This document shows, in pieces, positions 45,201 to 54,197 of a DNA stretch of 64,000 bases. How positions within the stretch are numbered: the first letter of the stretch is position 1; the number at the start of each line of letters is the position of its first letter. This DNA is from Sorghum bicolor (lineage: Eukaryota > Streptophyta > Magnoliopsida > Poales > Poaceae). Location: NCBI RefSeq assembly GCF_000003195.3, contig NC_012877.2:10704855-10768854 (forward strand), read 5' to 3'. Both the position numbers and the translations under genes were made by a program. Below the pieces are notes generated by a model. That model searched no databases. It had not been told where the DNA came from and was given only the letters and a program-made list of their open reading frames with translations.

Positions 45201-45589
45201 ACCACAGCTAGCAAGGGAAGTAAACCACAAATTTGTCTTACCACAACAAAAACCATACTGTCCTATCTACTTAGGGCTAACCTCCACCCAAATCCACCCC
45301 TCCACCTTGGAACCCACCTACTACCCAAACTTCCTACCCACATGGTGATTGACACCTATGGCACAAACACAACATAACGCCCAACGCCCAGAAGCAAACT
45401 TGACCTACATAAACCCCAGGCCTCCGCACATAACATATATTGAAACAAGCCACCCACAGCAAGCGCCAAACAGATTCGAGGCACTTTCCTCACCATCAAA
45501 ATAGCCTTTACCTTTGCCACCACACCCAGCACAACTTCCACCACCTAACAATGAACCTAACCTAGACAACCAAATCAACCCTCATAGCC

Positions 45590-46495
45590 TACCTACCATC
45601 GACATGATCTTTCCCATAGCTAGAGGCTCCGCCATGGAATTCTAGTCTAAGAAGCAGAAGAAGAATCGCCTTAGGCTAATCAACAACATAGCAGTACAAG
45701 GGCCTATACGGTGCACCAATTGGTTGAAGGCATCCATCATCTTCATAGAGCAATATTTACAACTCAACAACTATCCGCATGCAGACGCAACGGTAATGGA
45801 GGCAAACATAGCAGGATGGAGAATAAGCAGGGTTCTGGTGGACTCTAGTAGCTCCACCGATATCATTTTCATTAATGCCTCCAACAAAAATGAAGCTTAA
45901 TAGGAATCAACTGCAAGCTTCGGATTCCCCACTCATCGGAATGCAAGAACAGAATATATCACCTTTGACATGGTAAACCTCTACTACCCATATAACACCA
46001 TCTTTAGTAGAGGATTTACAAACAAATTCTGCAATCCACATGAGCTATCTGTGCATGAAGATACTAGCCCTCCACGGAATCATTACAGTGCATGGCATCA
46101 AGAAAGAAGCAAGGAACATTAAAAGAGCAATAGAAACATCAACTCCGTAGACTCAGCCAAGGGCGAAGGCCTGAAACCTCTAGACATGCCAAAGGGAAAA
46201 ATAAATTTGGCTGGCCAAGATGAAACCAAAACAGTACTGCTAGGGCAAGAGCCAACAAAAAGTCACCATTGGTGCCAATTTGTCCAAAGAAGAAGAATCA
46301 AAGGTCATGCAAACACTAGCAAAGGACAAAGATATCTTCTCTTGGTCAGCCTTCGACCTCTAAGGAGTCAGCAGGGACATAATACAACATGCCCTAGAAT
46401 TGACCCAAAAATGAGACCCAAAAATCAGAGGCAGCATGGAGTATTGGCAGCCAAAGCCGAAGTACAAAGGCTACTAGACGCAAATGTGGGGGGTG
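45590..46495 (+). pseudogene. Broken protease and start of reverse transcriptase, Tat-like element
   Basis: Near 45830 the translation reads WRISRVLVDSSSSTDIIF, an aspartic-protease site with DSS in place of DSG/DGG. From 46265 it reads VTIGANLSKEEESKVMQTL and DKDIFSWSAFDL, the linker that precedes reverse transcriptase, with stops. Similarity ends abruptly at about 46490 where GGGGGGTGCAAATGCACCACCCC starts. Confidence 0.6.
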
Positions 46496-47149
46496 CAAAT
46501 GCACCACCCCAAATTTAAAAAAAAAATAGTTTTAGCTTAAATTTCACCATATATGCATCATCCATTATACAAGTATATGCACCTACAAGGCAAGTGCACC
46601 ACCCTTCGATTTACTCTAGCTTCGCCACTGCCACAAGCCGGTGTCATTTCGCAACCCACCAGAGATTTCGGCGGCAACAACAACAGCACAGTTCTCATTC
46701 AGAAGCCGGAGTCATTTCAGCGCAACAGTTTGTTCAGGCTAAAAGAAGATTTTTTTTTTCTTTTTTGGCTAGTCGTCAAGAATCCACCAAAGGGTGGAGA
46801 ATGGCATCACACACTCCGTTTTCATGGCTAATGGCGATGACTGTCCACTTAACCATTCGCCCATTTGCATTTTCTATTTATTGAATACTTCCAGGGGCTC
46901 GTCTCGCTTCTATGTACATAGCGACATATATGAAAAGAGCTTAGTAACTTTGTGTTGCCGAGAATACATGCAACAACATCAAAATGCAAATAACTGTATT
47001 TGCAAACTTTATTTCGCAGACAACACTACGCGTCATCAACCAACAGCTTTCACCAACATCCTGGCGAGGAGCTTTGCCATCAGGAACACTGACAATGAGT
47101 TAATGTCAAAATAATTTAAAAGCGCCAGAGGAGCTCATTTCACCGCTCC
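46496..47149. other. Unassigned repeat-like DNA
   Basis: Begins with the inverted motif GGGTGCAAATGCACC. No gene seen. Frames at 46553-47114 show no recognisable family. Confidence 0.4.
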
Positions 47150-47690
47150 TCGTGTATTCCCCCATAAAAATGAATAGGATAAGACAAAAAATCACTCAGT
47201 CAAAAAAGCACTTCACATATGAGTGTTTAGGTGCATCACAGATATGTCAGAGAGGGCGTCTTATTAAGAATATCTACAAACGTGCGTACCTATATGTGAC
47301 TGTGATTAAAATAGAACACACATCTGTGTGAATAACAACACTCAGACATGTGTACTATACACGGGTCTGTAGTATGGATAACAGTACAAACACGTTCTTT
47401 AAGCGCATCTATTTTAGTGAACATTATATAGACGTTCATGCTCTACACGTGTCTGAAGGTAGATTACTACTATAGACGCCAGCGGTGAACGTGTCTGTCA
47501 ACATGCATCTGTAATTGTGATGCTAATACAGATGTTGTCATTATGCGTCTGTAGTGAGGAGCAAACTACAGACTTCTATTTTGTCAGTGCGTCTGTAGTA
47601 ATGTTTTTCTTACCATAGACGTGTCTAGGACACATACCCATCTGTAGTAAGAAAAATACTACAAATGTGTATCATAGGCACGTGATCATG
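47150..47690. repeat. CACTA-like subterminal repeat relic
   Basis: Many diverged copies of a motif like GACGTGTCTGTAGT in both orientations (for example near 47360, 47450, 47500, 47560, 47605 and 47635). Dense inverted 10-15-mers containing CTGTAGT/ACTACAGA are typical of the ends of grass CACTA elements. No CACTA terminus or transposase is visible. Confidence 0.45.
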
Positions 47691-47738
47691 GTCGAAAAAA
47701 TGTTGTGATCATCTACAACTATTTCGCATGTATCAACT

Positions 47739-48064
47739 GTTGGAATATTTAGGTGTTATACATGGCGAGGTTGTTGGTGTGTGGGATTGCTACACAAGGC
47801 ATGTTGTTACGGCTCCAAGATATAGGATAGGATAAACCCTAGGTTGTTGTAATCTTGTTGTAAATTGTTGTCTAGATACATTGCTTGTTGTTTAAGTTGT
47901 ATGTGCCGTGCCAAGGGCTGTTCCTAACTATATTAACATGGAGCCATTGTTGACACTTCTTCATGTCACTACTTAGAATAGAGCTTTTGTTCTATCCCAC
48001 AACGGTGCTAGAAATGCTTCTCGGTATTTAGTAGCGTCAGTTAGCAGGGTTGTCAATCCCAACA
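47739..48064. repeat. LTR-like fragment
   Basis: Starts TGTTGGAATA and ends ATCCCAACA, with internal TTGTTGTAATCTTG and AACTATATTAACATGG segments as in copia LTRs. No target duplication is seen. Confidence 0.3.
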
Positions 48065-48849
48065 AATATGTGACGATGGTTCTGTATGATATGAGAGATT
48101 CCACAAGCACACAGAATTAAAGTGTCAAATTTATTTGATCCAAAAGGAAGGCGGGGTAGGTGGCTCCTTAGGTTGAGTGGGCGAATCAATGAGCAATGGC
48201 TTTAGATAACTTTAGCAGTGGCGATAAGTGGAGAAAGGATAACTAAAGATAACTAAAATAACTAAGGATAACTAGAGGTAGGTTGATCTCTACTTAGCTC
48301 TAGAGGGGGAGAAAGGTGTAATCTAGGTAATCAAGATAACTGAGTGACAAGAATGACCTTATCTAGTAAAGAGGCATACGTGCTCCTAATTAAACTAGAC
48401 ACGACGTACAACAAGCCTTACGACTTAATAACTAGCCCCAACGTGGTGGAATACACATGCAAATAGGATTGTCACCACGTATTGCTACCACAAACTGTCT
48501 GGAGGGCTAGCCGTATCTAAAGGGAAGATATAGCCTAAGCACCACGCTTAATCTATAAACTTACTATCTCTACTTGAGCTCAAAGAAGAGACACCCTAAC
48601 CAGATGATAGAGCAATTACTAGATATGATAAAGCTATCACTAAGGTAGCTAGATAACCTATGGTGGAAGAATAAGGACCCAAACTTAATATTAACAAGTA
48701 GATGCAATAGTAAGACTTGAACTTAAAGGCGTAAAGTAAATATTTAATAAGTAAAGTACTAAAAGCAGTACTATATTAAGTAAGAACTGTATGATTACAA
48801 ACGAGCTATACAAAACCCAAAGACTTCAGAAGACTCTTCCAAACTCCAA
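48065..48849 (-). repeat. Inverted gypsy LTR fragment, left of foldback element
   Basis: On the minus strand the sequence contains AAGCGTGGTGCTTAGGCTA and GTGTATTCCACCACG, paralleling the LTR of element A (GTAAGCGTGGTGCTTAGACC; TGTATTCTTATCACG). It is therefore a diverged relative in reverse orientation. The continuation is probably at 50641-50985. Confidence 0.45.
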
Positions 48850-49156
48850 GGTAGAGGGTCCACCTGAGATTTTTTTTATTTTTAGCCCAAATTTGAAACA
48901 AATTTCAATTTTGACCCGGTTATAAAAAATTTTAAAACTAGACTGTTTGGCTCCGCCACCATGCATGGCGGGGCAAATACACTGCACCCCGCCATGCATG
49001 GTGGCGGGGTAGGGCCGCCACGTGACGTGCATGGCGACGAGGCTGCTGACGTGTACCCCGCCATGGACCACGGCGGGTTAAGGGTACCCCGCCATAGATC
49101 ATGGCGGGTACGTACCAGCTGCGTTGCAATGCATGGAACGAACCCAACAAGTGTAT

Positions 49157-49396
49157 GGCCTTGTTTACTTCCACCTAAAAATCCAAAAAAATTTAAGATT
49201 CCCCATTACATCGAATTTTTAAACGTATACATGGAATATTAAATATAGACGCAAATAAAAACTAAATGCACAGTTTGGTCGGAATTTACGAGATGAGTCT
49301 TTTGAGTCTAATTAGTCTATGGTTGGACAATAGTTACAAAAAACAAACGAAAATGCTACAGCGTCACAAAATTTTTTACATAAACTAAACACGGCC
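49157..49396. mobile_element. GGCCTTGTTTA-type MITE, copy 1
   Basis: Ends GGCCTTGTTTACTTCC and AAACTAAACACGGCC are inverted; 240 bp. The interior (ATACATGGAATATTAAATAT, AATAAAAACTAA) is shared with copies 2-4. This family is abundant in sorghum; I consider it PIF/Harbinger- or Tourist-like. Confidence 0.75.
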
Positions 49397-49467
49397 TATG
49401 TGCGTAAGCAAATGCAATGCACAGGAGGCCTATGGGCAAGCAATGCAATGCACAGGAGGCAGAGAGG

Positions 49468-49707
49468 GGCCTTGCTTAGTTCCAAAAAATTTTGAGAAAT
49501 CGGTACCGTAGCATTTTTGTTTGTATTTTACAAATATTGTCTAATCATGGACTAACTAGGGTCAAAAGATTTGTCTCATCAATTTCGACCAAACTGTATA
49601 ATTAGTTTTTATTTTTATTTACATTTAATACTGTTTGCATATGTCTAAAGATTTGATGTGACGAGAATCTAAAAAATTTTGCAATCTTTTTGAAAACTAA
49701 ACAAGGC
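49468..49707. mobile_element. GGCCTTGTTTA-type MITE, copy 2 (opposite orientation)
   Basis: Ends GGCCTTGCTTAGTTCC and AAAACTAAACAAGGCT. Internal order is reversed relative to copy 1 (ACAAATATTGTCTAATCATGG comes first). Confidence 0.75.
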
Positions 49708-49794
49708 TGACAAGACTTGTCCACCCATCGTGGTCTGGTGGTGTTCAGGCGTATGATGTGATGATGTTCAGGCCTTCAGCATATGATGACGTTC

Positions 49795-50025
49795 GGCTTG
49801 TTTAGTTCCTAAAATTTTCAAGATTCCTCATCAGATCGAATTTTGCAGTACATGTATGGTATATTAAATATAAATAAAAATAAAAACTAATTGCACAATT
49901 CATCTGTAAATCGCGAGACGAATTTTTTAAGACTAGTTAATTTATAATTAAACAATGTTTGTCAAATAAAAATGAAAAAGTGCTACATTATCGAAATCTA
50001 AAAAATTTTGTAAACTAAACAAGGC
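49795..50025. mobile_element. GGCCTTGTTTA-type MITE, copy 3
   Basis: Ends GGCTTGTTTAGTTCC and GTAAACTAAACAAGGC. Same orientation as copy 1. Confidence 0.75.
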
Positions 50026-50092
50026 GTCAGGCTGGCCCGTGTTGCTGCTGCTGCCTGCTGCATGCAAAGACCCGCCATGATGCAATGACTTT

Positions 50093-50335
50093 GGTCTTGT
50101 TTAGTTCCGAAAGAATTTCGAATTTTAACACTATAGTATTTTCGTTTTTATTTGACAAATATTATTCAATCATAGACTAACTAGGTTTAAAAGATTCATC
50201 TCGTAATTTACAAATAAACTGTGCAATTAGTTTTTATTTTCATCTATATCTAATGCTTCATGCATGTGCTCCAAAATTTAATGTGACAGAAAATCTTAAA
50301 AAAAATTTAGTTTTTGGGGTGAAGTAAACAAGGCC
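50093..50335. mobile_element. GGCCTTGTTTA-type MITE, copy 4
   Basis: Ends GGTCTTGTTTAGTTCC and GAAGTAAACAAGGCC. Same orientation as copy 2. Confidence 0.75.
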
Positions 50336-50640
50336 CTTGCCGCATAGCCTGACACCGGCTTCCGTCACATTCTCCTCAACCCGCCATGATCCACGGCGGG
50401 GTTCGCTAACCCGCCATGGATCATGGCGGGGTCCACGTCAGCACGAGTTGGCAGGTGGCAGCCACGTGGCATCCCTACTCCGCCGCCATGCATGGCGGGG
50501 TACTGTGCATTTGCCCCGCCATGCATGGTGGCGGGGCCAAACGGCCTATTTCTGAAAATACTTTCGAAAGCGTGTCAAAATTGAAATTTGTTTCAGATTT
50601 GGGCTAAAAATAAAAAAAATTCCCACCTGACTCTTCTCCT

Positions 50641-50985
50641 CTTATTGGCTAGCTGCTACTTCTAAGCTAGAAGAGCTAAGCTAAGCTAGAGCCAGCGCTA
50701 GCGCTAGAGCAAGAGAGCTATGCTCTACTACTAAATGCTAATGTGGAGCTTGAAGTTGATGATGTATGCTGATTCAATAGCCGAGGGCCTCCTTTTATAG
50801 CACTAGAAGGCATGGGGGTATTTATAATCATGTTGGAGGTCGGTGGATGGAAGTAAGGCAACAAGTGCCGACAAGGGGGCGAACCATCGCCTTGCCATCC
50901 AACAATCTTGGGTGCACCCGAATGATGGTTGTGAAGTTGGTGGATGTCCAAATGCCAATTGGAATAACGGTTTGCATGCTCTTGG
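50641..50985 (-). repeat. Inverted gypsy LTR fragment, right of foldback element
   Basis: On the minus strand CTATAAAAGGAGGCCC (near 50790) is a TATA-type segment, and the orientation matches the fragment at 48065-48849. Together they form one reverse LTR into which the foldback element inserted. Assignment is tentative. Confidence 0.35.
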
Positions 50986-52471
50986 AGTATGACAGTAAGC
51001 CCATGATCCATAGCTAAGGGCTTCTATTGGGAGGGTACATTATATGTTTGGGACCCAGTGTCATGTTTAGGGCCCAGTTACATAGCCTAGGGCTCACTAA
51101 TTAGTATGTGGGAGGTTATTTGTGGCCCTTAGTGGCATTTTTGTAAAAACAAACTCCACTGGGGTCCATTTATAGCCTCGAGTGGCATTTCTATGAATAC
51201 AAATCCTAATAAAGGACATAAAGAGAATTTCTTCACCCACCTCCCCTATAAAAGGGGAAGAGGGAGAGGTGGAGAGGGGCTTATGGTTGGCTGATCACTT
51301 GTTTACTTCCCTCTATTCTCTCTTTCACTCTCTCTTTTATTTGTTGGCAAAACCAATACCAGGAGCTGAAAAAACTAGCAATCTAGATTCTTAGAAGTTG
51401 GCTAAGCAGCAGATTCTTGAAATCTTAAGCTCCCTAACAATATTTTACTTAGTAGAGCTCTTTTGATATAAACATAGACCATTAACTATATATATAAAAC
51501 ATTGTATTGTTATTAGGGGGAGGCACGACCCTCACACATCTTGACTCTGCTACTAAGATACAGGGCATCCTGCTTCAGAGTCATCGTCCAATCTTGCATC
51601 ATCCTTTTCCAAAGGGTTGTAGGAGGGAGAGACCCTCTTGCAATGAAATCCTAGTTCCAAAATCAACCAAGAACCTCCTTTTCAACCTTTTTGTCAACAA
51701 ACACCTCCATTCCAAATTTTTTTAAAATTCAAATCACCTAAAACCGATCTTGGAGCAAAGAACAAGAATAGAACATAAGCTCAACTTAGTTCCAAAAATT
51801 TCCAAGAACAAAACAAGAATCAAATATTAGCGTAACTTAGTTCCCAAAATTGCTAAGAATCTTCTTTCAAAACCAAGAAATCTACTCCCCAAAATTATTA
51901 TAGGGCATGAAATGAAGCATAAAAACTAATGAAGTGTGACTCCTGTGGACGTGGTGGACACCATTCTAGTGGAGACATACAACATAGACATAGGGATGGA
52001 GGTGCACACCATCTAGGTGGAGTCGTAGACCACAGATGTGGGAATGGAGCTAGGGGTGGCAGTGGAGCTCCATCGCCACTACGCCTCATGTCGCTCGTGT
52101 GGGGGACAACACCGAGCTAAAGTGATCCACTTGAGCGACGGAGCCGCTTTAGCACCATCTTTTGCAAAGACAGGGACAATTTTACCCTCGTCTGATGCAA
52201 TTTTTGATGAAACCCTTGTGTCTTTGCAAATTTCTAGGAAGTGTTAGTAATAATGGATGGAGGGGGTCGAGACAAATATTTGGGGAACTTAGGAGCTTAG
52301 ACTTAGATAGTTGAGGATACTTGCGGGAGAGAAATTTTGATATTTAGGGGGTGTTTGACACTCCTCTACACCATGTTTTTGAGCTCTGCTCCATGTTTTT
52401 TAGCCAAAAACAGTTTTAGCACCACACACTCCATTCGGGGAAAAATGATAGAGTTGTGAGAGCATACAAAG
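50986..52471. other. Unassigned repeat-like DNA
   Basis: No gene seen. Part (51030-51350) looks like an LTR promoter region: CCCCTATAAAAGGGGAAG near 51243 followed by CT-rich leader. Short frames at 51500-52250 show no recognisable family. Confidence 0.4.
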
Positions 52472-52737
52472 AGATGTCTAGAAAGCCCTTGTTGCTATAG
52501 GACTAGAAATAGAATATTCTTGAGAATATACCGCCACCATCACGAAGCATTGAAGTAAATGGTTTGTATGTTAAACCATGCCCTATAAAAGGGGTACAAA
52601 AAGATGTAAAGACACATTTGGTGAATTGATTAATACAACCCCTACAATCCTTCATCATTCTCCATTTGTGGTGCAGCCTCCACCCCATTAGGCGAAGGTC
52701 CCGTCCTGACTCTGTTGCTTGAATGCTGATCCGAATA
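52472..52737 (+). repeat. Truncated 3' LTR of decayed Tat-like element
   Basis: 266 bp aligning with 43507-43773 (for example GAAGCATTGAAGTAAATGG and CATTTGGTGAATTGATTAAT versus their near matches), followed by GATCC. Its first 460 bp are missing. The two LTRs are much more diverged than those of the Tat element at 11119. Confidence 0.8.
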
Positions 52738-52742
52738 GATCC

Positions 52743-53960
52743 TTTGTGGTGTCAAATGGTGAATCATTTGTGCAAGGAAGCAATATTAAGTTGAATTTAG
52801 CAATTTGTGTCTTGTTTCCAAACTAGGAAAGGACATAGGGTGACTCTCTTCCACCGATCTTATTCAATATTGTGGTAGACATTTTGGCTATCATCTTGTC
52901 TAGATACAAGGGGGAAGGTTTGATAAGAAATGAGCTAATCTTACATTGGGTTGAAGATTGTCTAAGCATTCTACAACATGCAGATGGTGATGATATTGAA
53001 CGTGCAAATAACATGGAACTATTACTTTAAGCCTTTGAACAATTATCAGGACGTAAAATTAGCTCTAACAAAAGGAAGCTCTTTGGTTTGGACAAAGAAA
53101 GGAGAGTGAGGAACAATCCCAAAAGGTGTCTAGGATAGTGGTTAGAGCACTTGGGTAGCATCTAGTAGACTTGAATTTGACTCTTCATGAAAGCCAATTT
53201 AAACAAGTGTAGAATAAAAGAAAAATATAAAAAAATAGGTTGGGATTTTCCCTACCTACTTCAATCAAAAAAGAGTGAGGAACAATTCTCACAACTCTTT
53301 GATTGTAAAATGGGTTCAAGCCCCTTTCATTATTTAGGGATTCCCATGACTTTTAGAAAATTGAACAATAATGGTTGGAAAATGATTAAAGATAGAATTG
53401 AGAGGAAATTGTGTGGTTGGAGGGCTAAAAATCTATGGTGGTAGACATGTTGATAAATTCAGCATTGTCGACCTTAACATGCTGTCGTGTGAAATTATAA
53501 AAGTTCTTAAAAATATTGACTATCATCGACAATTAGTAAAAAAATTAGGTTTTTATCTAAACCAAAGAAAAAAGAGGGCTTAAGTAATACAAAATTTGGG
53601 TCTACAAATCAAGTGCTTATTGAGTAAATTTGTTTTCAAGCTTTGTAATGAAGAAGGTCAGAACTTGTTGAGAAACCAATACCTTCGAACAAAAGTTTTG
53701 CGTCAAGTTAAGAAAATTGTTGGTGTATCACACTTGTGGATGGGTTTCATGAGGGTAAAGGACCGATTCCTTAGTCTAAGAAAGTTCTAACTTAATGTTT
53801 GAACATAAATCAGATTTTGGGAGGATAAATGGTTGCCGTGAAGCTCTGAAATTCAATATCCAAATTTATCTAATATTGTGCACAGGAAACGTGCAACTCT
53901 AGCAGGGGTTGTTAGTAACTGAAATTTGGCCCAAGGAAAACTTTGAAGTATTTATCTGAT
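52743..53960 (+). pseudogene. LINE reverse transcriptase remnant, right part
   Basis: Continues 42860-43044. Degenerate translations show FQTRKG, PILFNIVVDILAI, ISSNKRKLFGL, FHYLGIPMTFRKLNN, KLCGWRAKNLWW and SHLWMGFMRVKD, in L1 ORF2 order. Many stops and frameshifts. A SINE interrupts it at 53118-53271. Confidence 0.75.
53118..53271 (+). mobile_element. tRNA-derived SINE with 15-bp target duplication
   Basis: The 15-mer AGAGTGAGGAACAAT occurs at 53103-53117 and 53272-53286. The 154 bp between begin CCCAAAAGGTGTC, contain an A-box-like GGATAGTGGTTAGAGC and a B-box-like TTGAATTTGACTC (RNA polymerase III promoter), and end in CAATCAAAAA. Removing the insert and one duplication copy brings the two LINE parts into register (GNN-type linker then FDCKMGS). 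Confidence 0.8.
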
Positions 53961-54197
53961 GTCATAACAAAGTTGCTAGAATGTGCAAGAAGATTCGCAC
54001 AAAGTGAGCAACAACACAGGGTACATGTAGTTTGTGTTAATTAGAGACATGTTTGGGGCGCACGCAAAATGAAAACATGTTTGGTCTGTCATGAGGCAAA
54101 TTGAAAACATGTTTGTTCTATCAGAGGCAAAGTTATGTCACACCTAGTAGCACTTAGATAACAATTTGTTTAGAGTTCTCAACATCCATCCTTCCTC

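Larger units (their letters stand above)
48850..50640. mobile_element. Foldback element with long inverted repeats
   Basis: About 260 bp at 48850-49110 are repeated in inverted orientation at 50380-50640, imperfectly: the outer ATTTTTTTTATTTTTAGCCC and AAACAAATTTCAATTTTGAC parts match exactly in reverse. Each arm holds four short palindromes built on CCGCCAT...ATGGCGG. The interior holds no transposase, only four MITE copies. Similar GACTCTTCC (48831) and GACTCTTCT (50629) 9-mers lie near the borders but do not fit both ends cleanly. This may be a MULE-type non-autonomous element; class is unproven. Confidence 0.65.
43045..52737 (+). mobile_element. Decayed Tat-like Ty3/gypsy retrotransposon with nested repeats
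   Basis: The 5' LTR (43045-43773) and a truncated 3' LTR (52472-52737) lie in direct order, with the 5-bp target duplication GATCC at 43040-43044 and 52738-52742. The primer site is TTGGCGCCCACCGTGC. Inside are broken gag, protease and the start of reverse transcriptase up to about 46490; after that, about 6 kb of unrelated repeats replace the rest of pol and the first part of the 3' LTR. Confidence 0.8.

Noticed and set aside
48951..50536. CRISPR-like repeated palindromes
   Set aside because: Spacing is irregular and mirrored on two inverted arms, and the genome is a plant nuclear one; a foldback transposon explains it.
48831..50637. GACTCTTCC/GACTCTTCT as a certain 9-bp target duplication of the foldback element
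   Set aside because: Taking it as such leaves about 20 unmatched bases at the left end; ends are not resolved well enough to claim it.
53131..53195. Possible tRNA gene (A/B-box-like motifs)
   Set aside because: No cloverleaf pairing or anticodon arm can be built, and a 15-bp target duplication marks a SINE.
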